A stretch of 64,000 bases of DNA, from contig WACJ01000097.1 of assembly GCA_008973525.1 (NCBI GenBank), positions 62,001 to 126,000 on the forward strand, read 5' to 3'. Origin of the DNA: Stenopsyche tienmushanensis. Taxonomy: Eukaryota > Arthropoda > Insecta > Trichoptera > Stenopsychidae. The notes below the pieces were generated by a model. That model was not told the origin of the DNA. It saw nothing but the letters and a program-made list of their open reading frames with translations, and searched no databases. Position numbers and translations under genes: made by a program. The stretch's first letter is position 1; each line of letters begins with the position of its first letter. Shown here one piece after another: positions 10,331 through 21,869 of this stretch.

Positions 10331-11099
10331 TGATTTGTCGTCGAGACCTCAGGCTCCAAAGTTATGAGTTTCAATCAAGAGGTCATGGACATGTAGATGA
10401 AATGACAGTAGATCTATTGAAAGACCTCGTTGAGACTTTCAATAAGTAGATTTTGTCATCAGCAATATGAAAGATGCAAACGAATTAATTCTATAATACT
10501 TTTTCAATCCAATTATCAAAATTAAAATAAAATATGAAGTAGTAACTCCAACAACAAGAACCCTTAAAAGCACCCCATAATTATAAACTGTAACAAGGGT
10601 TGCGAAATAATTGCAATCCTTTTTTGTTGTTAGCTTGTTAAATATAGTTGATGCGTAGTCATACAAAGATTAGAACATACATTATTTGGGTTTTAAATCA
10701 GTAGTTTCTTTTGTGCGAAATTTCAGCCTTCAGTACGATTCAACCCTATCTTCCAATTAGGGCTGTAAACTTTGTAGCGATCCTTAGTATGTAATTCTAA
10801 ATAGATTGAATACCGAATGAATGATCATTCTAGCATGCCTAATAACAATTCAGCCAATTCAATTAGTGCGTTAATTGCTTTATGAAATTCTACGTAATCT
10901 TGGGTTCTAGGGGATGCTGTAATTAAAACAAATATCGTGTAAATTGTTTCATTTATAATTTTGGAGAATACCATATGTGTAGATAAACTTCGCAACACGC
11001 CTTATCTCTCAATTCATAACAATGATGTTAGAATGTGAATTATTGCAGGAGCGAAAATAATAAAGGTAACTAGCGAATATAAGAACGAGAAGGCTACGT
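10331..11099. other. AT-rich unique sequence
   Basis: A 75-codon reverse frame (10439-10666) is hydrophobic but matches nothing I recognise. No repeat family was seen. Confidence 0.35.
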
Positions 11100-11145
11100 A
11101 AATTGAACGAAGGTGTGCTGACGTCTCCACTGGTGTCAGATCATC
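11100..11145 (+). mobile_element. LTR end with tRNA-Leu primer-binding site
   Basis: 'gacgtctcca', one base, then TGGTGTCAGA (11131-11140). This is the same LTR-end/primer-site arrangement as elsewhere in the window. The LTR upstream is too diverged to delimit. Confidence 0.5.
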
Positions 11146-12173
11146 ATGTATCAATTGGGGTATTAAAAATTAGGCTTTGTTGTCCATAGTTAATTATTCA
11201 GGATTATTTTTATTGTGTTAGTTAATTAAATAAATAAGGGATAAAAGTCATTGTAATATTGTATTTTTTGTTACTGCAAAATTGCAATTAAAATTATAGC
11301 AATTGAGGAAGAAAATGGGTGCTTTTTTATCTTATGTCCGCATTCTATCATTAAGAAAGATCACATTGTTCGCCTCTTATTTGTGATGAACAAAAAAAGG
11401 GGCTTTAGCCACTTAACTGTCGCTTCTTTACGGTCTAAATAAGCAAGAACGACGTCGAAGACTTAGTAAGTATCTCGGTTATGGCCTAGGCCAGTTTCTC
11501 GATAGCCTATCAGATTGAACTTGTTCTCTCTTCTTTTTTAAGACAAAAGAACGAATTTAACTTCCGGACAAACTTTCATCGTCGAGATCCTCTGATAATC
11601 CGGCTCCCTTGCGTCACGATTCGACGTCAATAAATCTAGATAGGTTGTTTATTTCGAGGACGTCTTTGATCTGTCCGCTCAAAGGCAATTAAACGTCGTT
11701 TGCAGGCGAAAAAGTTTCCAACTTTTTTTTCTTCAAGGCACCCCCCCGTCGGCCTTTAATCGGCCGCGTCCGGTTAAATAAATTGCCTAAAAGTCGTCAA
11801 ATTTGCCTAAAAAGTTAGCAAAGTCCCCGTACCTTTGTGAGCCGGGACTCTCTTAATATGCAGCCGCCGATTTAATTAATTGCTTCCTGATTGGGACGAA
11901 AAGAAGTTCCGATATAAATTTACGTCTTCCTCAATTTGGACTTCGATGCTGTTCAGCGCCCTAACGAAAGAACTTTCCTCGCCGGGACGTGATTTCAATA
12001 TCAAGCCGATGAGGGATGATATTTAAATTAAGGTCTTTCTTATTGACATAACTACTCTCCATTGTGCGAATAAAACTCAAATCCAATGAAATAATTTCAT
12101 AAAAATTATTATAAAAGCATTGGTGTAGTGGGTTAGTTCCTGTAATCTTACTGGAGTCATCTAGTAAGAAAAG
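11146..12173. other. unique sequence with a GC-richer block
   Basis: The block 11400-11960 is less AT-rich, contains runs such as 'cacccccccgtcggcc', and has no long frame. It could be conserved non-coding DNA, but nothing in the sequence alone shows that. A 72-codon reverse frame (11961-12179) is unrecognised. Confidence 0.35.
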
Positions 12174-12191
12174 ATACAAGGGCTCATGAGG
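12174..12191 (+). mobile_element. M1 mariner end, tip only
   Basis: 'acaagggctcatgaggcc' matches the M1 terminus at 60394 and, inverted, at 33375-33393. It is cut off immediately by LTR sequence. Confidence 0.5.
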
Positions 12192-12266
12192 CCACTTCTG
12201 ACACCAGTGAAGCGTCAGAACCGGGCCGCATCAACAAACGGATCCGTTCTTCTTTTGGGTCGTGAT
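12192..12266 (-). mobile_element. S-family LTR 3' end with primer-binding site
   Basis: In reverse, the LTR tail ('tgcggcccggttctgac...ttca') is followed by one base and TGGTGTCAGAAGTG. This links the S-family tail seen at 40820-40860 directly to the tRNA-Leu primer site, so S sequences are LTRs. The hAT element at 12267 interrupts it. Confidence 0.75.
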
Positions 12267-12757
12267 TAGGGAATCCAATCCCGAGCCAAAATTTCGACCC
12301 CGGGATCAGTCCCGGGATCCCAGGATCGGGATTTTTAATACTTTAAGAAATTACATTGTTAAATTTGATTAAAAATTACTAATAAGTCCAATTGTTTAAT
12401 ATAAAAAATAACTTGAAAGCAAAATAATTTTCCGATTTCCCGACAAATTATTTATTTCCATCGCTGCAGATAAATACTTATATACTACAATACTTTGATG
12501 TGGTTCGTAATTAAATTACGGAGGAATGCAAAAAATCTGAATCCTGTATCTATTATATTTCATATCGATATTCCCATTATTAGAGTTGAGGTGTAGTAAA
12601 TACATCACCGGTAGGGGAAAGTTAATATAACAATTTGAAAAACATATAAGTACTGTGTGTATGTGTACATAGAATAGACAGTAACTGCCCATAGGCGTCG
12701 CCTAAGCTCGCCAATTAGTAGTTACGCCACTGTTTCCAAGCGCCCAGATTTCGGTTT
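12267..12757. mobile_element. hAT non-autonomous element, right end missing
   Basis: It starts TAGGGAATCCAATCCCGAGC and shares the interior of the complete copy at 17099-17950 ('gacaaattatttatttcc', 'ctttgatgtg', 'acatcaccggtagg'). It stops near 12757, before the right inverted end. It lacks the transposase-derived segment kept by the other two copies. Confidence 0.8.
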
Positions 12758-13439
12758 AAAATAAAATTACCAATTATTTCAATATAAAAATGCACTTGTT
12801 CACTCGCTGTTTAATTAATCGTCTGGATATAGTTCGCGTGGCACTCAATTCTACATCCTTCTTTCCGTCTTTGTGATAATTTATAATTAATTTTTCGATG
12901 TTTTGATACAGTTTTTAGTAGTTTTATCAATTTGTGTATGCTAAATATGATATATTATAATAATTAAGAATTTCAAATATGAAATTTGAAATAGGTCATA
13001 TAAATTCAATAGCAAACTAATACTTTATCTACATTTTAATGGAATCTATAAAGTTTTATTGCCATACCGTGAAGAGTCTTCCTAAACCATGTAATAAATA
13101 TCGTTAAAAAGCTCTCAGCTTGGCTTCAGAATCGAGCTTTAATTTGAAATTGCTTGCTTTTTTCGGACTAAAAACAAGCCTTTGATGAAAGTGGTTAATA
13201 TTCAAAGCCGCTTAATGTAGTTAAGAAAATCTAGACAGAAAATGATGATAAAAGCTTGCTAAAAATATGGAAAAATACAAATACTTTTACCGCAATTACG
13301 AGACTGAAGCATTTGAAAAAGGACTTGCACAAGAAAAATGCTGGGGGATATGCAAGGTGATAAAATATCATCATAATAGAATAATCTGCGATAATAATTC
13401 AATAAAATTATATTTATTCATGTGGCAAAATTATTAATT
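12758..13439. other. AT-rich stretch without a gene
   Basis: No frame, terminal repeat or family match was seen. Confidence 0.35.
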
Positions 13440-13765
13440 TTATCCAAGAATTGACCATCTCTCTTTAGGTGCAATGTGTATTTTATCAGCGCCATCTCTT
13501 GTGGCCCTACGGAGACATTGCACCTGCACACCGACCGATTGCTTCTTGCACGTGTACCATTTCTGGTTAGGTAGTGACGCGCAGGAAGCGGGAGTCGGGA
13601 GTTGTCGGTTGGCCTTGGCTGCGGGAGGACGTCCTTCTCGCAGCCAGATCTCTCTCTCTCTCGTATGGAATAAATAGTAATTTATAGAAGAGAGTTTTTC
13701 AATTCGACGCCCGTCTATTCGCATCCATTCGTCCAGCAATGTCACGGCCCGATTATGCGACAAAC
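13440..13765 (+). mobile_element. S-family LTR fragment
   Basis: A well-preserved copy: 'cagcgccatctcttgtggcc', the palindrome at 13617-13645, a CT tract, AATAAA at 13670, and the downstream 'cgacgcccgtctattc' and 'cagcaatgtcacggcccgat' segments. The first ~50 bases of the LTR and its 3' tail are missing. Confidence 0.75.
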
Positions 13766-14599
13766 ATCATCGAAATTTTGACTTCCCGAATTTTTATCAC
13801 CAAGCAAAATTGCGGCGGATACTTGAATCACATAATATTTTATACTTAATGCCATTAAATATACTTTTGAATAAAATATAAAATTGAGTAAATATCTTAT
13901 AAATACTTTATTTTATTTACATTTAAAAATTGAGCGTTGTTATTGAAAGATACTGTAGATCTGAAGAGCCATTTGCATTGATTGCTTCATATCGCAATTG
14001 GATTGATGCTAATGCATTGATATGATAAATACGCTGTTTATTCTAATTTACCATTAAAATCATATATGGTTGGAGCGTAGTGTGTTTGTGATTTGTTAAA
14101 TTTGCCAGCATTGGCCATTAAACAATGTATGGTGCTATTTTAATAGCAATCCGGAGGGACAAAATTTGCATGTAATTCATTGCTTTGTATATTACCATAT
14201 TACAAATTTGCTATGAATTCAGATTCTAAATTGCATTTCTACTTTCAGCATGCTGAAATATATGCATTGTGGCAAGGCTCGAATTTATTCTGAAAAGTTG
14301 TTTTAAGTTAGCTCATTTTTGATAAAATTTGAGCTAATTATACTGTTAATATATTTTAAAAATATATTTTTCTAACATAATTTTTTTTAAAGGAATTAAG
14401 ACATTTATACTTAATTATGCTCTTATATACTCTTCGATATGTTTTATAGTATGGCAGATAATGACATTATTTGTGGTATTATTCCTACAAAGCTGATTTT
14501 TTTATGTTGTTGCCGATATTTTAAAATATTTTTTAACTTAATATAAATTGAAGACTATGTTGTAGCTACTTATAATAAATGTAATATGAAGGTCACATT
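13766..14599. other. AT-rich stretch without a gene
   Basis: Very AT-rich with short direct repeats but no frame above 60 codons and no family match. Confidence 0.4.
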
Positions 14600-14762
14600 G
14601 TTAATACGCGAACCAAGCTGAGAGATCAAGCTGCGGGAAGGACGTCCTCCCGCAGCCAAGGCTATCCAACGACTCCTCACGAAGTGATAGCCGTCGTTAT
14701 TGCAGACGCAATGTATCCACAAAGCCACAGAAGATGGAGCTGTTAAATTGACACATTGTGAC
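14600..14762 (-). mobile_element. S-family LTR fragment cut by a hAT insertion
   Basis: Reverse S sequence with the palindrome at 14628-14658 ends at 'acacattgtgac', exactly where the hAT copy (14763) begins. The continuation of S is not found after the hAT copy. Confidence 0.7.
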
Positions 14763-15480
14763 TAGGGAATCCAATCCCGAGCCAAAATTTAGATCCCGAG
14801 ATTTCGGGATTCAAATATATAATATACAATACAATTCAAAAATAGATAGATAAAATTAGTCTGGATCTGATTTTGGAAGCCAGACAACTTGGTTCTGAAA
14901 ATGCACGCTCAGCCTCCACAATGTTTGAGTTGTTGATGACCGCGTGAGCCCCCATTTTCGTATAACACCATCAGTGTGACTGATAAAATTCCTTTCTGCT
15001 GAGACACGGACTAAAACTCGCAAATTTCCCGACTTCTCGACATATTATTTATTTCCGTCGCTGCAGATTAATACTTAAATATTATAATACTTTGATGTGA
15101 TTCGTAATTATATTACGAAGGAATACACAAATTCTGAACTCCGTATTCATTATATTTCATATCAATATTCCCATTATTAGAGTCGATGTGTAGTAAATAC
15201 ATCACCGGTAGGGGAAGATTAATATAACAATTTGAAAAATATATATGTACTGTATATATGTATTAATAGATTAAATGGTTACTGCCCATAGACGTAGCCT
15301 AAGCTCGCTAATTAGTAGTTACGCTACTGTTTCCAAGCGCTTAGATTTCGGCGGGAATGTATCGATTTAGTAGCCTTCATCGTGCTGGTGAGGTGTACGA
15401 TTTCAGTTAGATAAAAATTTCAATTCCGAATTTTTCGGGATTACGTTTAATAATCCCGGGATACCATGAGTACTTAAAAC
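14763..15480. mobile_element. hAT non-autonomous element retaining a transposase remnant
   Basis: It begins TAGGGAATCCAATCCCGAGC and shares most of its length with 17099-17950, but breaks at 'aaaactgttcgattc' before the right inverted end. In reverse, 14860-14925 encodes VEAERAFSEPSCLASKI followed by RSRL. This is the C-terminal dimerisation motif typical of hAT transposases, so this copy derives from an autonomous hAT by internal deletion. The remnant is on the minus strand. Confidence 0.85.
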
Positions 15481-15948
15481 TGTTCGATTCTTTAAAAAAA
15501 AAAACCAAGATGACAGGCTTGCAATTATCTCAATATTTTATTCCAAGTACTTAATGTTGCAATGCTTTGAACGCGCTACAATTCTAGCCACGTATATCAA
15601 AGCCTTAGCCATTTTGTATCGTAAGTAGACAACGTTTATTTAACAATAATGAACATAAACTACTTGTAGATAAAAAAAAGCAGCTTTGTAGATTTGAATT
15701 TAATGCCGGTATGAACAATTTTTCATTTTTCGAAAATTGCTAAAATGGGTTTAAACTTGACTTAGTTACTATCAATACACAAACTAAAATATATTAAGTT
15801 GTTAATATTTGGTTTGGCGTATTTTCCAGTGAATTTATTGTTGAAATTTCTACGAGGGATCATTTAGTGCATGGATTTATACGGATTGGGAGTGGGGGGA
15901 GGATTATACGAAATCGTTTAATTCATTTCACGTTTTATGCGAATAAAT
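15481..15948. other. AT-rich stretch without a gene
   Basis: No coding frame or repeat family was seen. Confidence 0.35.
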
Positions 15949-16070
15949 CAGGGGTTGGCAACCTAAGGCTTGCACGTCATATCCGGCCTTTGAAAGCCTC
16001 CCGTCCGGTCTACAAGCACTGCCTATCCGTAAATTCCGCATAATTTATCATTTTTTCCGGACGCCCCCCG
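15949..16070 (+). mobile_element. possible second hAT lineage, one end
   Basis: CAGGGGTTGGCAACCTAAGG followed by 'atccggcc' and 'cgtccggtc' resembles ends of Charlie/Buster-type hAT elements. No opposite end or target duplication was found, so this is a tentative fragment. Confidence 0.4.
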
Positions 16071-16977
16071 AAAAAAAAAACTTTAATTCATTTCTAATAC
16101 GAACGGTGATTTATCACCCCCCACCGAAAAAAAATTAGTTATGATTCCATCGTAGCATTTGAAGCGACTTAATTTATAAGGAATAATCAACGGGATTTTT
16201 TCACGCCCGAGCGGATAAATCTCTTTTAGTGCGAAGGGTTAAGGATTAAATATCCAGGATATGGCATGATAAATTTTAATTTCGATTTCGAGAGGAAATT
16301 ACAAGCAGTACCTTAATTTATCAAACTTCTACAATGCGAATCTAGGCGTACTTTTTCAATTGAAAATCCCAATTAAACTTAATAATAATTCACCTTCATT
16401 TCCTTTTCGTTTCGGAGGGACGTTTCCGTTTTTATTTCATTTTTTTTCTGGAACGTCGGCAGCGAAGGACGAATAATACGGCTTTAAAAAATTCTTACTT
16501 TTTAAGCTGTATCCTTTTTTATGCGCTCTGTAGTAAAAATTTCGCATAACAACTCCGACGCAAATTCTATGAAATGAAAACGGGCAAAGCGTGAAATAAT
16601 TCATCCATCCTCTCCTGTGTACATAATAGAAGGATTTGGCCTCTGAAAATACTCCCCGCAAGAGTTTTAGAACATAGAAACACGGTTAATTATGCAAATA
16701 TGAGAATTTATCATCATTGTTACAGTGCGTCAAAATTTCAACTATTCTACTCATGGTGATGTTCAATTAATTAAAGCCCAGTCTGCTATTTATTCTGCGA
16801 AAATTTGATTTTCTCAAGTGGAATTCAAAACAAAATTTTATTTTTAAGTTGAATTACCTAGCATTTGTATCCCAGAAGTACTCAACCTGATATAAAGATA
16901 CTGATTGTGGTTTAAAAAAATGGATTAAAAAAATTTCAGGATTTCCTAATTCTCTTCCAATTGTCCATGCAGAGATT
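16071..16977. other. unique sequence, no gene recognised
   Basis: The segment 16390-16680 is somewhat GC-richer and has a 74-codon reverse frame with no recognisable domain. Confidence 0.35.
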
Positions 16978-17090
16978 CCGTCATGGACGTAGACTATGTT
17001 CTGTGGACATATCCAAGCATGGCGAACCATCGCGAGGTGCTATTTAGATGTGTTAGCGGTCCAAATTTTGGACCGGTTGGACACAGATGC

Positions 17091-17098
17091 CTTGTGGC
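17091..17098. repeat. 8-bp target-site duplication (left)
   Basis: CTTGTGGC, repeated exactly at 17951-17958 on the other side of the hAT element. Confidence 0.9.
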
Positions 17099-17950
17099 TA
17101 GGGAATCCAATCTCGAGCCAAAATTTCGATAAAAAAAATTTGAGGGCGAAAGAATTTTATTCATTTAAGAAAAGATAAAAATACAATTCAAAAATAGATA
17201 AATTAAATACTAAAAAATCAAATATTATTTTGAAAATATTTCCGAAGTAACATTAAGCATCGAGTGTTTCGTTATTTAGTCTGGATCTGATTTTGATAGC
17301 TAGGCAACCTGCTGCTGAAAAAGCAGGCTCAGCCTCCACACTCGTTGGATGTATCGTCATCAGATATTTAAATGCTAGTTCGAGTTGATGACCGCGTTTT
17401 CATATAACACCATCAATGTGGTTGATAAAATTCCTTTCAGCTGAGTCACGGACTAAAACCTGAAAAATTCCCGATTTCCCGAAAAATTATTTATTTCCGT
17501 CGCTGCAGATGAATACTTATATACTATAATACTTTGATGTGATTCATAATTATATTACGTAGCAATACAAATATTTTGAAGCCCGTATCTATTATATTTC
17601 ATATCGATATTGCCATTATTAGATTCGAGGTGTAGTAAATACATCACCGGTAGGAAAAGATTAATATAACAATTTGAAAAACATATATGTACTGTATATA
17701 TGTATACATAGATTAGACAGTTACTGCCCCTAGGCATCGTCTAAGATCGCTAATTAGCAGTTACGCCACTGTTTTCAAGTGTGCAGATTTCGGCGAGAAC
17801 GTCTCGATGTAGTAGCCTTCAACGTACTGGTGAGGTGTGCGATTTCTGTTAGGTAAAAATTTCAATCCCGATTTTTTCTGGATTACGTCTACTAATCCCG
17901 GAATTTATGAGCACCTAAAACTGTCCGGGATCCCGGGATTGGATTCCCTA
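17099..17950. mobile_element. complete hAT non-autonomous element, 852 bp
   Basis: Both ends are intact inverted repeats: left TAGGGAATCCAATCTCGAGC, right (reverse complement) TAGGGAATCCAATCCCGGGA. Flanking bases 17091-17098 and 17951-17958 are the same 8 bp, CTTGTGGC. An 8-bp duplication with TAGGG ends is the hAT signature. In reverse, 17282-17350 encodes TSVEAEPAFSAAGCLA followed by KIRSRL, the hAT C-terminal dimerisation motif. A decayed 3' end of the transposase gene continues to about 17142. The remnant shows internal deletion from an autonomous parent. Clean duplications suggest this copy is fairly young. Confidence 0.95.
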
Positions 17951-17958
17951 CTTGTGGC
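17951..17958. repeat. 8-bp target-site duplication (right)
   Basis: CTTGTGGC, the partner of 17091-17098. Confidence 0.9.
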
Positions 17959-18149
17959 CATTCCCTTCAGCTTTGGGCCATTCAGGGCTTTTTGCAACAA
18001 ATTTGGGGTCCCATGGTCCGCCTTTTCGACCGCTGAAACGACAAATGAGCGCCGTGCAGTCGAATGCCATGCCAGAGCTTGTTCACAAAACATGGTCTGC
18101 GTCTATGAACGGATCTTTGAATGGACACTCCAAGATCGTAAAAAATCCA

Positions 18150-18330
18150 ACCCTTGGATTATTTTCTTTTTCCAAAGTAGGTAGTAAAAGATTTGCCTAC
18201 AATGAAGAGGTGGAGTTGGTGGTTGATGGCGATTGAGGAGCACAATGGTTCCCACTATAAACAGAATATCGAAGTTATTGAACATTGCTGGGAAAAGCGT
18301 ATCGAGCTGATAGAAAACCATTTTAAGAAA
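18150..18330 (+). pseudogene. M2-family mariner transposase C-terminus
   Basis: Forward translation gives GSKRFAYNEEVELVVDGD, a stop, then IEVIEHCWEKRIELIE and a stop at 18329. The order 'KRFA..EEV...' then 'I..IEHRWEK' is the conserved end of mariner transposases. It probably belongs to the same lineage as 2120-2494 and 52735-53225. The catalytic core is missing. Confidence 0.75.
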
Positions 18331-19519
18331 TAAATATGTTTTTTTTTCACTCTTTGGTGTTTTCTTTGTTAGGTCGAGTACTTTTGGGACATCTTTTTTA
18401 TGGTGCTTCCCCGATGTTTTCCTAATGTTATTTAGTTAACATAGAGCTCAATGCATAGTATGTTTAAGTCTTGATTGATTGTACTATTAGACAAAAACTA
18501 GATCAAAGAGGTCAGTCGAAAAGGTTGATTGCTCGTTATAAAAAGTATCTAGAAAATAGTCCGCAATTTCATCAAATGTCAAAATGTAATATATTATCTA
18601 CCTTAATTCTATTAAACCATTAAATTCCATTAAACATACCCTTCGATATGTTGGATAGATTGGAGAGAAGCTCAAAAAATCTCAATGCATTGACCATAAC
18701 GAAAGCCACCCCAATGATATCATTTTAAAGCTTAATAAATAAAAACTTTAAATGTGTCTCTGTAACATGATAAAAATATTTAAATTTATATTTGATATAC
18801 AAATTGTGTTATTTATGTTTAAAATAAGGTAGTTTCCCTGCTGCACCCCGTATCAAGAATATCACACTGATGCATATAGGGATAGATTTATTATCAGAAT
18901 ATGAGCTGATTGAAGACCATTTAATTAACATGGTCGTCATAAATCCAAATGATAATCAAAACTGATGTTGATGAAATAGAATCATAGTTATATGAATTAA
19001 AATGAATGAATGACTATATGATATAATTTAAACACATGGTTTTTACCATTAATGTATAAGTATAATGCATTTATTCTTGATAGAGTTTCTTGGATCATAA
19101 CAATGATTCGTCATAGACAATGGTCATATCTACAATATAAGATAATAGATAATTCTGTATCATCGAATGAATCTGGACATTAAAATTCCAAGAATTAATA
19201 CATTTTATTCTATATATGGATATGGATTGATATGTCCATAGTAAACATAATAATTATTAGATGTCTTCATAATGGACTTAATGCTACATATAATATACTA
19301 ATATACTATTATAGATCAAAGGACATCCATCTGTAGAGGCTTATAATTATTGAAATGGTCAATTATCATCAGGTTACAAGTGTCTTTTATTTATATTTAA
19401 TGCTGTAAAGCTTTTGATTGAAAATGATTTGACGTCCTGAATAAGTGATTAACACAGATATTTTAGTAACAGCAGTTGAATAAATTAAAAGAACTTGAAG
19501 TTATTTATTATATTAAGGA
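18331..19519. other. AT-rich unique sequence
   Basis: Strongly AT-rich with no frame above 60 codons, no terminal repeats and no match to the families described here. Confidence 0.45.
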
Positions 19520-20830
19520 CTAGCGAATACCCGGCATGCGTTGAAATGCCACACTTAAAGATATAAAGTGTATGTATTTTAATTCAGTTTATTGGAATGA
19601 ATTTATATATTTAGCTAGCTTCCCCCCGCGTTTAAAGCGCAAGTGGCCGCAAGAAGAATGAAATACTTTTAGATTTAAAATATTTTTCCGGATAGAGTAC
19701 ACCGTCTGGTAATAAATGATTTGAGCGTGAGCAGCCCGCATACAGCTGTCCATGTGAGAAGCATGCACGCATACCCTGTGTGTTTCTATTATTTGTTTAT
19801 GCTCATACCGAAAATTGCACACGTTTCAATTCGAATATCATATCAGTCGGAATCGTTGGATCACAACCTCTTTTGAAATTTTTCATTTCAAAATGTAGCT
19901 TCGATGACATTATTCATCTTTTTTTTCACTAAAAACCTGATACAGTTGCTACATGTCGTGGCAGATTTCTGTTTCAGAGAAGAATTATAGGCAAGCCAAT
20001 TTTCAGTGTTAAGATATCCAATTCAAATATATTTTTATATAGAATGATAAACTAACTACATGTTATCTTTATGTTTTGTTCGTGTGTTTACGTGTCATCT
20101 AATTAATGCCTTTACATACAATTCATATCAAAAAATCACTTTTGAATTTTATCTCGCTGATAAACGTATCATATATTGAAAACCACTGTTTTGTTTAAAT
20201 ATATATCGGTGCAGTAAGCTCTTTTGTTGGCATCACTAAAATTTCGTTTTAATCTATTAGCTGGTTTAAAAATTATATCAATTTTACGAAAGAAGTAGAG
20301 TTTTATGAATTTTAGCGCGGAACACCCGAACTGTAAATTGTTATTTTTTTTTTAATTTTGATGTTCGCATTCGTCCTTAATATATTTTGAGGCAATGATA
20401 GCAACCTTATATCGTGTTGAATCCTGGAGTTTATTTCGCTATTGATTGATTTGTTTTGTGTGAAGATTCATCCAACTCGCTTTTAGAATACACGAATGAG
20501 TCATTTGTTTATTTATTGATTTGTTTAGGCATATGTTGGATGTGGTTGCTTAGCAAAACACGCTTAGTTCGAATACTACGCGATGTATTGCTGTGGGAGT
20601 GAGAGGTAAGGATGCGTGCGCTTTCCCTCACTTCGTATAGCGACTGGCGAGCCGCCGAGCACCACGACGCGCCAGCCGTCCAGCGCGGCCTTGGCTGACG
20701 CAGCCAAGCGCTTGAACAGACATTAGATTGATAGCATTATCGCCTTTCGGCATAGTTGACAAAAGGCTTTGTTTACCTTAGCAAATTTTGGACAGCCGGA
20801 CAGACACACATTGATTTTTATATATATAGA
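19520..20830 (-). mobile_element. Helitron, complete 1.3-kb copy
   Basis: In reverse it starts TCTATATATATAAAAATCAA and ends 'gcatgccgggtattcg' then CTAG. It is set between A (19519) and T (20831), the Helitron target. Its interior is a CpG-richer block (20560-20720) and AT-rich flanks. A diverged near-full copy lies at 43325-44493 and an internally deleted one at 32615-33066. The longest internal frame (77 codons, reverse) matches no Rep/helicase, so it is non-autonomous. Confidence 0.9.
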
Positions 20831-21459
20831 TTAAAAACATCTTCAATATCTGATGATAAGAGGTAAAACCTGCCAAGTCTATAAAATGAGCTGGAAGCTC
20901 ACATCAGCTATTTTCTGGTTACTTAATTACTTCTTTCTTCGCACATAAACCTGATTATATACCAAATTCAGCTGTTATATTTTTCTGGACATTTATCGAG
21001 ATATCACTAACGAATATAATTTAAGAATATGGCAACCAGAATTAAAATATGATGTTTGCGGCTATAGACGCATATGGCCTGTATGGAAAGGGCTCTTGAT
21101 CAGCCCTTAAGATGCTTGTGTTAGTTAACTAGGCAATTAATAGAAATGAAAAAAGGCTCTCAAATACAAATCAAAATACATTTTTCAACAGAAAAGTGAC
21201 AGAAAATTTTTTTTGTTCAAAAAGTGTAAGACATCCTTAAAAATATTTTTTTGAAAAATCTGCTAAAAACATCATGAAAGTTGTTTTTATGGGAAGATAA
21301 AGGACTTTTTCGGGCAGAATTTATGCTATATAAGACTTCCATAATAAAAAAAATATATGCCATTAAAGTAAAACGACTCACTAAACAATCCAGACTAAGA
21401 CTAAGGTTACTAGGATTTTCCAATTTTTTTTAATAATGAAAGTAAATTTCAACAAGTTT
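20831..21459. other. AT-rich stretch without a gene
   Basis: A 68-codon reverse frame (21217-21423) has no recognisable domain. No family match was seen. Confidence 0.35.
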
Positions 21460-21825
21460 CAATTCGTCAGATTAACAGTGATATATTTCTGTTTTCTGTG
21501 GACACATTGCATCTTTTTAACGATAAATAGCTAGATTATTGCACGTGCACCACTTTCTGTCCGGTGGTGACGAGCGGGAAGCGGATTCGTTTGAATATCC
21601 TTGGCTGCGGGAAGATGTCCTTCCTGCAAGCTCATAGCTGAAGCCTCTCTCTCCGTAAATAAAATATAATAGTTAAGATGAGAGCCTTTTTATGGGGCCC
21701 GAAAACAGAACAAACCCACGTAAGAGCGCGGCTGTCTTAAAGAATGCGTGGAAGTGGGGAGCGATCCGAGAACTACTCCCAGGAGGTTCTCTCACTAATA
21801 ATGTTTAGCATTCCATTTTAAAATC
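21460..21825 (+). mobile_element. S-family LTR, diverged subtype
   Basis: It carries the palindrome at 21602-21632, a short CT tract, AATAAA near 21658, then 'aacaaacccacgtaagagcg' and 'gcgtggaagtggggagcg'. That tail matches, in reverse, the LTR at 39811 and ties the S and primer-site LTR types together. Confidence 0.65.
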
Positions 21826-21868
21826 ATTTTAAGTGGGTATTCTAGTTTAGAGGCACAATCAGAAATTG
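21826..21868 (+). mobile_element. T-family tip
   Basis: 'gtgggtattctagtttagag' resembles the T-family ends at 51125 and, inverted, at 51675-51705. Only the tip is present, next to the LINE tail. Confidence 0.4.
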
Positions 21869-21869
21869 A

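Larger units (their letters stand above)
16978..18118. mobile_element. C-family element with long inverted ends, split by hAT
   Basis: The left arm (16978-17090) and right arm (18005-18118) are inverted relative to each other. 'catggacgtagactatgttc' at the left answers 'atggtctgcgtctatg' at the right, and both hold the 'ggaccggttggacac' or its counterpart. Between them lies the C centre and the complete hAT copy 17099-17950. Other C copies keep only one arm. The long inverted ends suggest a fold-back or MITE structure; no transposase is present. Confidence 0.6.

Noticed and set aside
13474..13677. Repeated 67-81-codon frames across the window with similar peptides (for example 13474-13677, 27925-28170, 33461-33679, 40514-40747)
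   Set aside because: They are translations of the same S-family LTR in different places. The reading frame is not conserved by selection, and the strand varies.
19520..20830. Autonomous Helitron with Rep/helicase
   Set aside because: The longest internal frame is 77 codons and no Rep or helicase motif is visible.
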